64,000 bases of DNA from Burkholderia sp. WAC0059 (GTDB taxonomy: Bacteria > Pseudomonadota > Gammaproteobacteria > Burkholderiales > Burkholderiaceae), in NCBI RefSeq assembly GCF_002870125.1, contig NZ_PNEO01000021.1:1-64000 (forward strand), read 5' to 3'. The notes beneath the pieces are model-generated. The model saw only the letters and a program-made list of their open reading frames with translations, did no database searches and was not told the DNA's origin. Position numbers and translations under genes: made by a program. The stretch's first letter is position 1. Each line of letters starts with the position of its first letter. Positions 1 through 8,293 of this stretch are shown here, one piece after another.

Positions 1-1
1 G

Positions 2-241
2 GGCGACGCGGCTGGCGTGGGCAAGACCGGCCCGGCCGGCGCGAGCCATGCGGCCGCGCCGAAGCGTCCGGCCGCGGCGGCCGCCAGGCCGAAGGCGCCG
101 TCGCACGGCGAGGCGGCCGCCGCCGCCCAGTCCGCGCCGCTCAAGCCCGCGCGGGCGGCGTCCGCGCCGCGCGCCGAGCCGGCACTGGCCAGCATGTCGT
201 CGTCGTCCGCCTCGGACGATGCCGACTGGGAAACGTTCTAG
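2..241 (+). CDS. Methyl-accepting chemotaxis protein, C-terminal end (partial)
   Basis: This is the 3' end of a gene that begins before the window; the open frame runs from base 2 to a TAG at 239-241. Only about 79 residues are visible. They are an Ala/Pro/Ser-rich linker ending in ASDDADWETF. A terminal (N/D)WETF pentapeptide is the docking site for CheR and CheB on major chemoreceptors of the Tar/Tsr type, and cheR and cheB follow directly. The long low-complexity linker is the usual flexible tether in these receptors. The signalling and ligand domains lie outside the window, so the ligand is unknown. Confidence 0.85.
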   Translation, partial: GDAAGVGKTGPAGASHAAAPKRPAAAAARPKAPSHGEAAAAAQSAPLKPARAASAPRAEPALASMSSSSASDDADWETF

Positions 242-259
242 CGGAATCGAAGGATCAAC

Positions 260-394
260 ATGCCGTACACGAGCGCCGCCGGGCGGGACGATCAGCGTAG
301 CGAGGCCGCACGGGCGGCCCGCGGCGCCGGCCTGCGCGCGCGCGGCGCCGGCGCGCCGGAACGCGCGACCCTGCCGTCCGGACGGGAGGCGTGA
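260..394 (+). CDS. Possible 44-residue ORF translationally coupled to cheR
   Basis: An ATG at 260 follows an AAGGA Shine-Dalgarno sequence (250-254) by 5 bases and opens a 44-codon frame. Its TGA (392-394) overlaps the cheR ATG at 394 as TGATG. The product is Arg/Ala/Gly-rich with no recognisable domain. It fills almost all of the space between the chemoreceptor stop and cheR. It may be a leader peptide that couples cheR translation, a small protein, or chance in high-GC DNA. I do not recognise the sequence. Confidence 0.3.
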   Translation: MPYTSAAGRDDQRSEAARAARGAGLRARGAGAPERATLPSGREA

Positions 395-1335
395 TGGCCG
401 CCGCGCGCATGCCCCTGCCCGAGGCGTTCGAGCCGGCCCGCGCCGGCGAGACCGCCCGCGACTTCGAGTTCACGTCGGCCGACTTCGAGCGCATCCGCGC
501 GCTGATCTATCGCCGCGCGGGCATCTCGCTGTCGGACCACAAGCGCGACATGGCCTACAGCCGGCTCGCGCGGCGTCTGCGCGCGCTCGGCCTCGACAGC
601 TTCCGCGCCTATCTCGACCAGCTCGAGTCGGGCCACGACGCGAGCGAATGGGAGGCGTTCACCAACGCGCTGACGACGAACCTGACGGCGTTCTTCCGCG
701 AGGCCCATCATTTCCCGATCCTCGCGGAGTTCGTGCCGCGCCGGCCCCAGCCGGTTTCGGTCTGGTGCTCGGCGGCCTCGACCGGCGAGGAGCCGTACTC
801 GATCGCGATGACGCTCGTCGAGGCGCTCGGCGAGCGCGCGGCGCGCCAGGCGAGCGTGCTCGCGACCGATCTCGACACCCAGGTGCTGGCGAAGGGCGAG
901 GCGGGCGTCTATGCGTTCGAGCAGGTGAAGCACCTGTCGCCCGAGCGGCTCAAGCGCTTCTTCCTGAAGGGCACGGGGCGGCACGAGGGGCTCGTCAGGG
1001 TGCGCCCGGAACTGCGCGCGATGATCCGCTTCGCGCAATTGAACCTCACCGACGCCGACTACGGCCTGCGCACGCCCTTCGACGCCATTTTCTGCCGCAA
1101 CGTGATGATCTACTTCGACAAGCCGACCCAGGCGCAGGTGCTCGCGCGCTTCGAGCCGCTTGTGAAGCCGGGCGGCCTGCTTTTCGCGGGGCATTCGGAG
1201 AACTTCACCTACGTGACCCAGGCGTTCCGGTTGCGCGGACAGACCGTCTACGAACTGACCCGCGACGGTCGCGCGGGCGCCGCATCCGCCCGTGCGCGCG
1301 AGGACGCGCTCGACACCAGCGGAGCCGGCGCATGA
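394..1335 (+). CDS. cheR: Chemotaxis protein methyltransferase CheR
   Basis: CheR transfers methyl groups from S-adenosylmethionine to glutamates of chemoreceptors and sets the adapted state. About 313 residues. After a ~25-residue variable N-terminus comes the CheR N-domain (DFEFTSADFERIRALIYRRAG). The SAM-binding domain follows, with the motifs VWCSAASTGEEPYSIAM, ATDLDTQVL and FDAIFCRNVMIYFD. I chose ATG 394, preceded by GGGAGG at 4-base spacing; GTG 391 is also in frame but too close. It overlaps cheD by 4 bases (ATGA). It follows a receptor with the DWETF tether that CheR binds. Confidence 0.95.
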   Translation: MAAARMPLPEAFEPARAGETARDFEFTSADFERIRALIYRRAGISLSDHKRDMAYSRLARRLRALGLDSFRAYLDQLESGHDASEWEAFTNALTTNLTAFFREAHHFPILAEFVPRRPQPVSVWCSAASTGEEPYSIAMTLVEALGERAARQASVLATDLDTQVLAKGEAGVYAFEQVKHLSPERLKRFFLKGTGRHEGLVRVRPELRAMIRFAQLNLTDADYGLRTPFDAIFCRNVMIYFDKPTQAQVLARFEPLVKPGGLLFAGHSENFTYVTQAFRLRGQTVYELTRDGRAGAASARAREDALDTSGAGA

Positions 1336-2039
1336 GCACGACCCTGCCGATCGCGGCCAATCACTACTTCGACACGCACTTCGGCCGTCCCGGCGTGAAG
1401 CTGCTGCCCAACGAGTTCTACACGACGCGCGAGGACATGGTGCTCGTGACGGTGCTCGGCTCGTGCGTGGCGGCCTGCATCCAGGACCGCACGGCGGGCA
1501 TCGGCGGGATGAACCATTTCATGCTGCCCGACGACGGCGCGGAGGCCGGCGCGGCGGCCTCCGATTCGATGCGCTACGGCGCCTACGCGATGGAAGTGCT
1601 CATCAACGAGCTCATCAAGGCGGGCGGCCGGCGCGAGCGTTTCGAGGCCAAGGTGTTCGGCGGCGCGGCGGTGCTGGCCGGCATGACGACGATGAACATC
1701 GGCGATCGCAATTCGGCCTTCGTGCGGCGCTACCTCGCGCTCGAGAACATCCGCATCGTCGCGGAAGACCTGCAGGGCTCGCACCCGCGCAAGGTCGCGT
1801 TCCTGCCGCGCACGGGCCAGGTGATGGTGAAGAAGCTGCGCGTGCAGCAGGATACGAGCGTGACCGAGCGCGAACGCGAACTCGTTGCCCAGACCCCCGA
1901 AGCTCGTGCCGAGCGGCTCGCGAAGGCGCGCGCGCGCGTCGAGCTGTTCGGCCTGCGCCCGGCGACCGGCGCGGCGACGGCGGCGCGCGACGCGCGGCTC
2001 TCGGGCGAGGACAACGCCAGGACAGTGGAGGAGGCGTGA
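1332..2039 (+). CDS. cheD: Chemoreceptor glutamine deamidase CheD
   Basis: CheD deamidates specific glutamines of chemoreceptors to glutamate. 235 residues. The family core is clear: VLGSCVAACIQD with the catalytic cysteine, GGMNHFMLPDD with the catalytic histidine, SMRYGAYAMEVLINELIKAG, then FGGAAVL. Residues after about 165 form a Burkholderia-type extension rich in Ala/Arg. The ATG overlaps the cheR stop (ATGA), and the TGA at 2037-2039 overlaps the GTG of cheB. The cheR-cheD-cheB adaptation module is therefore translated as a coupled set. Confidence 0.95.
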   Translation: MSTTLPIAANHYFDTHFGRPGVKLLPNEFYTTREDMVLVTVLGSCVAACIQDRTAGIGGMNHFMLPDDGAEAGAAASDSMRYGAYAMEVLINELIKAGGRRERFEAKVFGGAAVLAGMTTMNIGDRNSAFVRRYLALENIRIVAEDLQGSHPRKVAFLPRTGQVMVKKLRVQQDTSVTERERELVAQTPEARAERLAKARARVELFGLRPATGAATAARDARLSGEDNARTVEEA

Positions 2040-3124
2040 GCGCAGTGCAAAAGATCAAGGTTTTGTGTGTCGACGACTCGGCGCTGATTCGCAGCCTGAT
2101 GACGGAAATCATCAACGGGCAGCCCGACATGGCGGTCGTGGCCACCGCGCCCGATCCGCTCGTCGCGCGCGAACTCATCAAGCAGCACAACCCGGACGTG
2201 CTGACGCTCGACGTGGAAATGCCGCGCATGGACGGGCTCGATTTTCTCGAGAAGCTGATGCGGCTGCGGCCGATGCCCGTCGTGATGGTGTCGTCGCTGA
2301 CCGAGCGCGGCTCCGAAATCACGCTGCGCGCGCTCGAGCTGGGCGCCGTCGACTTCGTGACCAAGCCGCGCGTCGGCATTCGCGACGGCATGCTCGAGTA
2401 CGCGGAGAAGCTGGCCGACAAGGTGCGCACGGCGGCGCGCGCGCGCGTGCGCCAGGCGAGCGCGCATCCGCCGGCCGTGCGTGCGCCGGCGGCCGGCGCG
2501 TCGCCGCTCTTCAACAACCCGCTCGTCAGCACCGAGAAGCTGCTCATCGTCGGCGCGTCGACGGGCGGGACCGAGGCGATCCGCGAGGTGCTCGTGCCGC
2601 TGCCGCCCGATGCGCCCGCCGTGCTCATCGCCCAGCACATGCCGCCCGGCTTCACGAAGTCGTTCGCGCAGCGCCTCGACGGCCTGTGCCGGATCAGCGT
2701 GAAGGAGGCCGAGCACGGCGAGCGCGTGCTGCCGGGCCACGCCTACATCGCGCCGGGCCACGCGCACCTGCTGCTCGCGAGAAGCGGCGCGAACTACGTC
2801 GCGCATCTGTCCGAGGAGCCGCCCGTGAACCGGCACCGGCCCTCGGTGGACGTGCTGTTCCGCTCGGCCGCGCAGCATGCCGGCAAGAACGCGATCGGCG
2901 TTATCCTGACCGGCATGGGCCGCGACGGCGCCGCCGGCCTGCTCGACATGCGCCAGGCCGGCGCGTATACGCTCGCCCAGGACGAGGCGAGCTGCATCGT
3001 GTTCGGCATGCCGCGCGAGGCGATCGCGCTCGGCGCGGCCGACGAGGTCGTGCCGCTCGCCGAGATGAGCCACCGCGTGATGACGCGTCTCGCCTCGATG
3101 GGCGAGCGCGTGCAGCGCGTCTGA
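2036..3124 (+). CDS. cheB: Chemotaxis response regulator protein-glutamate methylesterase CheB
   Basis: CheB removes receptor methyl groups when phosphorylated by CheA. 362 residues. The receiver domain (about 7-125) has the acidic pair in VLCVDDS and phospho-acceptor D59 (LTLDVEMPRMDG). An Ala/Pro linker leads to the methylesterase domain (about 166-355) with the Ser-His-Asp triad: S175 (VGASTGGTEA), H201 (AQHMPPG) and D297 (TGMGRDGA). The start is GTG 2036, overlapping the cheD stop; this gives the normal family N-terminus VSAVQKIKVLCVDD. Confidence 0.96.
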   Translation: MSAVQKIKVLCVDDSALIRSLMTEIINGQPDMAVVATAPDPLVARELIKQHNPDVLTLDVEMPRMDGLDFLEKLMRLRPMPVVMVSSLTERGSEITLRALELGAVDFVTKPRVGIRDGMLEYAEKLADKVRTAARARVRQASAHPPAVRAPAAGASPLFNNPLVSTEKLLIVGASTGGTEAIREVLVPLPPDAPAVLIAQHMPPGFTKSFAQRLDGLCRISVKEAEHGERVLPGHAYIAPGHAHLLLARSGANYVAHLSEEPPVNRHRPSVDVLFRSAAQHAGKNAIGVILTGMGRDGAAGLLDMRQAGAYTLAQDEASCIVFGMPREAIALGAADEVVPLAEMSHRVMTRLASMGERVQRV

Positions 3125-3197
3125 CGTACCCCGCCGCGGGAGCCGCCGAAGGCGACGCTTCCGTGCCACTGAATTTGCCTGGAGGATTGAAACCGAG

Positions 3198-3593
3198 ATG
3201 GACAAGGGAATGAAAATTCTGGTCGTGGACGACTTTCCGACGATGCGCCGGATCGTCCGCAACCTGCTCAAGGAATTGGGCTACACGAACGTCGACGAGG
3301 CCGAGGACGGCGCGGCGGGCCTCTCGCGCCTGCGCGGAGGCGGCTACGACTTCGTGATTTCGGACTGGAACATGCCGAACCTCGACGGCCTGTCGATGCT
3401 CAAGGAGATCCGCGGCGACGCGAGCCTCTCGCATCTGCCGGTGCTCATGGTCACGGCGGAGTCGAAGAAGGAGAACATCATCGCGGCGGCCCAGGCCGGC
3501 GCGAGCGGCTATGTCGTGAAGCCGTTCACGGCGGCGACCCTCGACGAGAAGCTCAACAAGATTCTCGAAAAGATGGCGAAAACCGGGAGCTGA
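3198..3593 (+). CDS. cheY: Chemotaxis response regulator CheY
   Basis: CheY is the single-domain receiver that carries the CheA signal to the flagellar switch protein FliM. 131 residues. All signature residues are present: D11/D12 (VVDDF), phospho-acceptor D56 (ISDWNMPNLDG), T86 (MVTAES), Y105 and K108 (GYVVKPF). The start ATG has a good GGAGG (about 13 bases upstream, 3180-3184), weaker than usual spacing but the first in-frame start. The 73-bp gap after cheB shows nothing else. cheZ follows after 3 bases. Confidence 0.96.
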   Translation: MDKGMKILVVDDFPTMRRIVRNLLKELGYTNVDEAEDGAAGLSRLRGGGYDFVISDWNMPNLDGLSMLKEIRGDASLSHLPVLMVTAESKKENIIAAAQAGASGYVVKPFTAATLDEKLNKILEKMAKTGS

Positions 3594-3596
3594 CAC

Positions 3597-4316
3597 GTGG
3601 ACGAGCCAACCAGTGCGCAGGACGTGGCGCCGTATGACGGTGCGCACGAGTCGGGCGAGCTCGCGACGGATACGGACCGGATTCTCGCGCGTATCGGCCA
3701 GTTGACCCGCACGCTGCGCGATTCGATGCGCGAGCTCGGGCTCGACAAGCATGTGGAACGCGCGGCCGAGGCCGTGCCCGACGCGCGCGACCGCTTGCGG
3801 TACGTGGCGAACATGACCGAGCAGGCGGCCGAGCGCGTGCTGGGCGCCATCGACGTGGCCAAGCCGATGCAGGAGCAGCTCGAACGCGACGCGGCCGCGC
3901 TGCGCGAGCGCTGGGCGACCTGGTATCAGGCGCCGATGGGCCGCGACAACGTGCGCTCGCTCATGGACGACACGCGCTCGTTCCTTTCCGGCGTGACCGA
4001 CGCGACGACGGCGACGAACCAGCAACTGCTCGAGATCATGCTGGCCCAGGACTTCCAGGACCTGACGGGCCAGGTGATCAAGAAGATCATGGACGTGGTC
4101 TACCTGATCGAGCAGCAGTTGCTCGGCGTGCTCGTCGAGAACATCGCGCCGGAACGCCGGGAGCAGTTCGCCGCGACGGCGGCCGCGCTGGCCGCCGACG
4201 CGGCGGACCATCCCGACAGCCTCATGAACGGCCCGCAGATCAACCCGGAGGGCAAGGCCGACGTGATGCAGGACCAGTCGCAGGTGGACGACCTGCTGGC
4301 GAGCCTGGGGTTCTAG
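3597..4316 (+). CDS. cheZ: Protein phosphatase CheZ
   Basis: CheZ dephosphorylates CheY-P and ends the tumble signal. 239 residues with GTG start 3 bases after the cheY stop. The long helical body ends in the active-site stretch QDFQDLTGQVIKKIMD, in which D155 and Q159 match the D-x3-Q catalytic pair of E. coli CheZ (D143/Q147). The C-terminal peptide QVDDLLASLGF is the CheY-P tether. It is the last gene of the che run. A tandem repeat and a strong hairpin follow. Confidence 0.95.
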   Translation: MDEPTSAQDVAPYDGAHESGELATDTDRILARIGQLTRTLRDSMRELGLDKHVERAAEAVPDARDRLRYVANMTEQAAERVLGAIDVAKPMQEQLERDAAALRERWATWYQAPMGRDNVRSLMDDTRSFLSGVTDATTATNQQLLEIMLAQDFQDLTGQVIKKIMDVVYLIEQQLLGVLVENIAPERREQFAATAAALAADAADHPDSLMNGPQINPEGKADVMQDQSQVDDLLASLGF

Positions 4317-4357
4317 GCGGGCGGACGCCGGGTCGCCGCCTGGCGGCGGCCCGCTGT

Positions 4358-4435
4358 CCGGGCATCCGGGCATCCGGGCATCCGGGCATCCGGGCATCCG
4401 GGCATCCGGGCATCCGGGCATCCGGGCATCCGGGC
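4358..4435. repeat. 8-bp tandem repeat, unit CCGGGCAT
   Basis: Nine exact head-to-tail copies of CCGGGCAT occupy 4358-4429, followed by a partial CCGGGC. The array lies between cheZ and flhB and merges into the left arm of a 17-bp hairpin. It is a simple-sequence tract and could vary in copy number by slippage. Confidence 0.95.
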
Positions 4436-4469
4436 GGCCGCGAACGGTCGTGCGTTCGCGGCCGCCCGG
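4430..4469 (+). terminator. 17-bp perfect inverted repeat downstream of cheZ
   Basis: Bases 4430-4446 and 4453-4469 are exact reverse complements (core GGCCGCGAACG / CGTTCGCGGCC) around a 6-base loop GTCGTG. The stem is very GC-rich but no T-run follows. It is therefore either an mRNA 3'-end-stabilising or Rho-assisted stop for the che operon, or a symmetric protein-binding site. It sits before the separate flhB promoter, which fits an operon boundary. Confidence 0.6.
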
Positions 4470-4608
4470 TCCGCCGCCGCGCCGGCTACGCCGGCGATTC
4501 GTGCCATTGCGCCGCCGCGTCCCCCCGCGCGCGGCCGGCCTCGTCGAGGCCGCTTCCCTTGCGGCCGGCTTTGTCCGGCCCGCCTCCCCGTTTCCGTTCC
4601 CTATCCGG

Positions 4609-4670
4609 CGAACTACCCCGATTTCTCCGTCTTTATCCGCCGATCACGGGTGGCGGCGCGCGGCCATAAT
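4609..4670 (+). promoter_or_regulatory. Class II flagellar promoter of flhBA (FlhDC-like operator plus -10)
   Basis: A 30-bp element at 4609-4638, starting CGAACTACCCC and ending CTTTATCC, matches the flhF element at 8101-8130 at 23 of 29 positions. A -10-like CATAAT lies at 4665-4670, 26 bp beyond it; the flhF promoter has the same spacing. No -35 hexamer is evident, as is usual for activator-dependent FlhDC promoters. The predicted leader to the flhB GTG is about 40 nt. Assignment to FlhDC is inference. The rest of the 4317-4717 gap holds the repeat and hairpin listed separately. Confidence 0.65.
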
Positions 4671-4717
4671 CGCTACGACTGAAAAAGGGCGGCACCCCGC
4701 CGTCGACCGGAGAGCCT

Positions 4718-5938
4718 GTGGCAGAGGATAGCGACCTCGAAAAAACCGAAGACGCCACTCCCAAGCGCCTCGAAAAGGCGCGAGAGGAGGGGCAGGTCGC
4801 GCGTTCGCGGGAGCTTTCGACGTTTGCGCTGCTTTCGGCCGGCTTTTTCGGCTCGTGGATGCTGTCCGGATCGATCGGCCTGCACATGCAGGACATGCTG
4901 CGCGGCGCGCTCACGTTCAACCACGCGGGCGCGTTCGATACGGGCCAGATGCTGCGCGGCGCCGGCACCGCGATCCGCGAGGGCGTGCTCGTCATCACGC
5001 CGGTGGTCGCGCTGACCGGGCTCGCGGCGCTCCTTTCGCCGCTCGCGCTCGGCGGCTGGCTCATCTCGACCCAGGCGCTCGTCCCGAACTTCAGCCGCCT
5101 CGACCCGATCGAGGGCCTCGGGCGCATGTTCTCGATCAACGGCCCGATCCAGCTCGGCATGTCGTTCGCCAAGACGCTCGTCGTGGGCGTGGTCGGAGGC
5201 CTCGCGGTCTGGTATCACCGCAACGAGATTCTCGGGCTCGCGGAGCAGCCCACGCCGAACGCGTTCGCCGACAGCATGCGCCTCGTCGCGGTGTGCTGCG
5301 GCGTGACGGTTGCCGGCATGTTCCTCGTGGCCGCGCTCGACGTGCCTTACCAGATCTGGCAATTCCACCGCAAGCTGCGCATGACGAAGGAAGAGGTCAA
5401 GCGCGAGCGCCGCGACAACGAGGGCGACCCGCATATCAAGGCCCGCATCCGCTCCCAGCAGCGCGCGATGGCGCGCCGCCGGATGATGGCGCAGGTGCCG
5501 AAAGCGGACGTCGTCGTGACCAACCCGACCCACTACGCCGTCGCGCTCAAGTACGCGGACGGCCAGATGCGCGCGCCGAAGGTCGTCGCCAAGGGCGTGA
5601 ACCTCGTGGCCGCCCGCATCCGCGCGATCGCGGCCGAGCACAACGTGCCGACGCTCGAAGCGCCGCCGCTCGCCCGCGCGCTCTATTTCAACGTCGACCT
5701 GAACCGCGAGATTCCGGGCACGCTCTACAGCGCGGTGGCCGAGGTGCTCGCGTGGGTCTATCAGCTCAAGCGCTTCCGCCGGGAGGGCGGCGCGGTGCCG
5801 ATGGCGCCCGTCGACCTCGAGGTGCCGCCCGATCTCGACCAGGGCGCGGTTTCGGAGACCGAGGCGCAGGAGGAGGCCGACGAGGCGCTGGCAGAGGGCG
5901 CGCAGACGGCCGCGCGTGACGAAGGGATATCGGCATGA
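4718..5938 (+). CDS. flhB: Flagellar export apparatus switch protein FlhB
   Basis: Inner-membrane component of the flagellar type III export gate; its cytoplasmic domain switches export from rod/hook to filament substrates. 406 residues with a GTG start. The N-terminus EDSDLEKTEDATPKRLEKAREEG is the conserved FlhB start, followed by four membrane segments and the cytoplasmic domain. The autocleavage motif NPTHYAVALKY places N269-P270 at the same number as in E. coli. The C-terminal tail (about 360-406) is acidic and Ala-rich. The TGA overlaps the flhA ATG (ATGA). Confidence 0.97.
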   Translation: MAEDSDLEKTEDATPKRLEKAREEGQVARSRELSTFALLSAGFFGSWMLSGSIGLHMQDMLRGALTFNHAGAFDTGQMLRGAGTAIREGVLVITPVVALTGLAALLSPLALGGWLISTQALVPNFSRLDPIEGLGRMFSINGPIQLGMSFAKTLVVGVVGGLAVWYHRNEILGLAEQPTPNAFADSMRLVAVCCGVTVAGMFLVAALDVPYQIWQFHRKLRMTKEEVKRERRDNEGDPHIKARIRSQQRAMARRRMMAQVPKADVVVTNPTHYAVALKYADGQMRAPKVVAKGVNLVAARIRAIAAEHNVPTLEAPPLARALYFNVDLNREIPGTLYSAVAEVLAWVYQLKRFRREGGAVPMAPVDLEVPPDLDQGAVSETEAQEEADEALAEGAQTAARDEGISA

Positions 5939-8040
5939 ACGTGCGCAGCAGTTTCTTTTCGCGCGGCACGAGCGCGCTCCAGGGCGCGAACCTGGGCGCG
6001 CTCGCCGGGCCGATCCTGATCTGCATGATCCTCGGCATGATGGTGCTGCCGCTGCCGCCGGTCCTGCTGGACATGCTGTTCACGTTCAACATCGCGCTCT
6101 CGGTGATGGTGCTGCTCGTCAGCATGTACACCACGAAGCCGCTCGACTTCGCGGCGTTTCCGAGCGTGCTGCTCTTCTCCACGCTGCTGCGGCTCTCGCT
6201 GAACGTCGCCTCGACCCGCGTCGTGCTGCTCGAGGGCCACACGGGGCCCGCCGCGGCCGGCAAGGTGATCGAGTCGTTCGGCCACTTCCTCGTCGGCGGC
6301 AACTTCGCCGTCGGCATCGTGGTGTTCGTGATCCTCATGGTGATCAACTTCATGGTGATCACCAAGGGCGCCGGGCGGATCGCCGAGGTGGCCGCGCGCT
6401 TCACGCTCGACGCGATGCCCGGCAAGCAGATGGCCATCGACGCCGACCTGAACGCGGGCCTCATCAACGAGGAGCAGGCGAGAAAGCGCCGCGCCGACAT
6501 CGCCCAGGAGGCCGAGTTCTACGGCTCGATGGACGGCGCGAGCAAGTTCGTGCGCGGCGACGCGATCGCGGGCCTGCTCATCATGGTCATTAACATCATC
6601 GGCGGGCTCATCGTCGGCGTGGTCCAGCACGGCATGGACTTCGCCTCGGCCGGCCGGAACTACACGCTGCTCACGATCGGCGACGGCCTCGTCGCGCAGA
6701 TCCCGTCGCTCGTCATCTCGACGGCGGCCGGCGTAATCGTCTCGCGCGTCGCGACCAACGAGGACATCGGCACGCAACTGACGAACCAGCTCTTCACGAA
6801 TCCGCGCGTCCTGCTCATCACGGGCTCCATCATCGTGCTGCTCGGGCTGATTCCGGGCATGCCCCACTTCGCGTTCCTGCTGCTCGGCGGCGGCGCGATC
6901 CAGCTCGGCCGGGTCCTGAAGAAGAACGCCGCCGCGCGCGCGAAGGCGCCGGTCTCGCTCTCCGAGGCCACGACGGCCGCGGCCGCGCCGACCGAGAACG
7001 TCGAGGCGAGCTGGGAAGACGTCACGCTGATCGACACGCTCGGCCTCGAGGTGGGCTACCGGCTGATCCCCCTCGTCGACAAGAACTCGGACGGCGAGCT
7101 GCTCCGGCGCATCAAGAGCATCCGCAAGAAGTTCGCCCAGGAAATCGGTTTCCTGCCGCCCGTCATCCACATTCGCGACAACCTGGAGTTGCGGCCCAAC
7201 ACCTACCGGATCGCGCTGAAGGGCGTCGAGGTCGGCACGGGCGAGGCGTTCCCGGGCCAGTGGCTCGCCATCAATCCCGGCCAGGTCTCGGCCGTGCTGC
7301 CGGGCACGCCGACCGTAGACCCGGCCTTCGGCCTGCCCGCCATCTGGATCGACACCAACCTGCGCGAGCAGGCCCAGGTCTACGGCTACACCGTGGTCGA
7401 CGCCGGCACGGTCGTCGCGACGCACCTGAACCACCTCGTCGTCACGCACGCCTCGGAGCTGCTCGGCCGGCGCGAGGTGCAGTCGCTGCTCGACCGGGTC
7501 CAGAAGGACACGCCGGCCCTCGTGGACGACCTCGTGCCCAAGCTGCTGCCCATCACGACGGTCCAGAAGGTCCTGCAGAACCTGCTGGAGGAGGGCGTGC
7601 CGATCCGCGACATGCGCACGATCATGGAAGCGCTCGGCGAGCACGCGTCGAAGATCACCGATGCTCACGACCTGACGGCGGCGGTGCGCCTCTCGCTCGG
7701 CCGCGCGATCACCCAGCAGTGGTTCCCCGGCATCGGCGACATGCAGGTGATGGGGCTCGACGCGGGCCTCGAGCGCGTGCTCTCGCAGGCGCTCGGCACC
7801 AATTCGGCCGGCGGGCTCGAGCCGGGCCTCGCGCAGACGCTCCTCACGCAGACCGAGAAGGCGATCACGCGCCAGCAGAACCTCGGCCTCGCCCCGGTGC
7901 TGCTGGTCCAGCACTCGCTGCGGGCGATGATTTCGCGCTTCCTGCGCCGCAGCCTGCCGCAGCTCAAGGTGCTCTCGTACGCCGAAGTGCCCGACACCCG
8001 CAACGTCAAGGTCGTCAACGTGATCGGCGGGGCGGGCTGA
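5935..8040 (+). CDS. flhA: Flagellar export gate protein FlhA
   Basis: FlhA forms the nonameric export-gate ring that uses proton motive force and docks chaperone-substrate complexes. 701 residues. About eight membrane segments fill the first ~330 residues. Between them lies the FHIPEP signature (ITKGAGRIAEVAARFTLDAMPGKQMAIDADLNAG). The large cytoplasmic domain follows (about 360-701), with an Ala-rich linker near 335-355. The start overlaps the flhB stop. Length and order agree with the family. Confidence 0.97.
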   Translation: MNVRSSFFSRGTSALQGANLGALAGPILICMILGMMVLPLPPVLLDMLFTFNIALSVMVLLVSMYTTKPLDFAAFPSVLLFSTLLRLSLNVASTRVVLLEGHTGPAAAGKVIESFGHFLVGGNFAVGIVVFVILMVINFMVITKGAGRIAEVAARFTLDAMPGKQMAIDADLNAGLINEEQARKRRADIAQEAEFYGSMDGASKFVRGDAIAGLLIMVINIIGGLIVGVVQHGMDFASAGRNYTLLTIGDGLVAQIPSLVISTAAGVIVSRVATNEDIGTQLTNQLFTNPRVLLITGSIIVLLGLIPGMPHFAFLLLGGGAIQLGRVLKKNAAARAKAPVSLSEATTAAAAPTENVEASWEDVTLIDTLGLEVGYRLIPLVDKNSDGELLRRIKSIRKKFAQEIGFLPPVIHIRDNLELRPNTYRIALKGVEVGTGEAFPGQWLAINPGQVSAVLPGTPTVDPAFGLPAIWIDTNLREQAQVYGYTVVDAGTVVATHLNHLVVTHASELLGRREVQSLLDRVQKDTPALVDDLVPKLLPITTVQKVLQNLLEEGVPIRDMRTIMEALGEHASKITDAHDLTAAVRLSLGRAITQQWFPGIGDMQVMGLDAGLERVLSQALGTNSAGGLEPGLAQTLLTQTEKAITRQQNLGLAPVLLVQHSLRAMISRFLRRSLPQLKVLSYAEVPDTRNVKVVNVIGGAG

Positions 8041-8100
8041 CCGGGCGATGCGCCGGGCCCCGTGCCGGGACGACGGGGCGGGCCGTTCCCGCCGAACACC

Positions 8101-8162
8101 CGAATTACCCGCATTTCTCCGCGTTGATCCCTCGATGGTGACGCGGCGTCTTTCGAAATAAT
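8101..8162 (+). promoter_or_regulatory. Class II flagellar promoter of flhF-flhG-fliA (FlhDC-like operator plus -10)
   Basis: The 30-bp element at 8101-8130 (CGAATTACCC...GTTGATCC) is the closest relative of the one before flhB. A -10-like AATAAT lies at 8157-8162, again 26 bp after the element. The predicted transcript has a ~125-nt leader before the TTG start of flhF. The rest of the 253-bp flhA-flhF gap shows no gene. Confidence 0.6.
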
Positions 8163-8293
8163 CCCATCATCGACCAGGGCCGCGCAGCGCGCCGGCACGC
8201 CAAAGCGGTGACTCCGGCCGCCGCGGCCTGCCGCGGGGCTGCCCGGCAAGCGGTGCGCCCTGCCCGTGCCGCCAACCTCATCGGGGGTTTAGC

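Noticed and set aside
48..2039. Long plus-strand frame that runs into cheD
   Set aside because: Only the last 235 codons (from 1332) are CheD; the upstream part is a shadow of the receptor tail and cheR.
4358..4435. CRISPR-like reading of the repeat after cheZ
   Set aside because: The unit is 8 bp with no spacers and no cas genes; it is a simple tandem repeat.
4450..4731. 93-codon plus-strand frame between cheZ and flhB
   Set aside because: It is Arg/Pro-rich, covers the hairpin and the flhB promoter, and has no SD or family match.
5761..7914. 717-codon open frame on the minus strand opposite flhA
   Set aside because: It is a shadow of high-GC coding on the plus strand: Arg/Asp/His-rich, no domain, and flhA fully explains the region.
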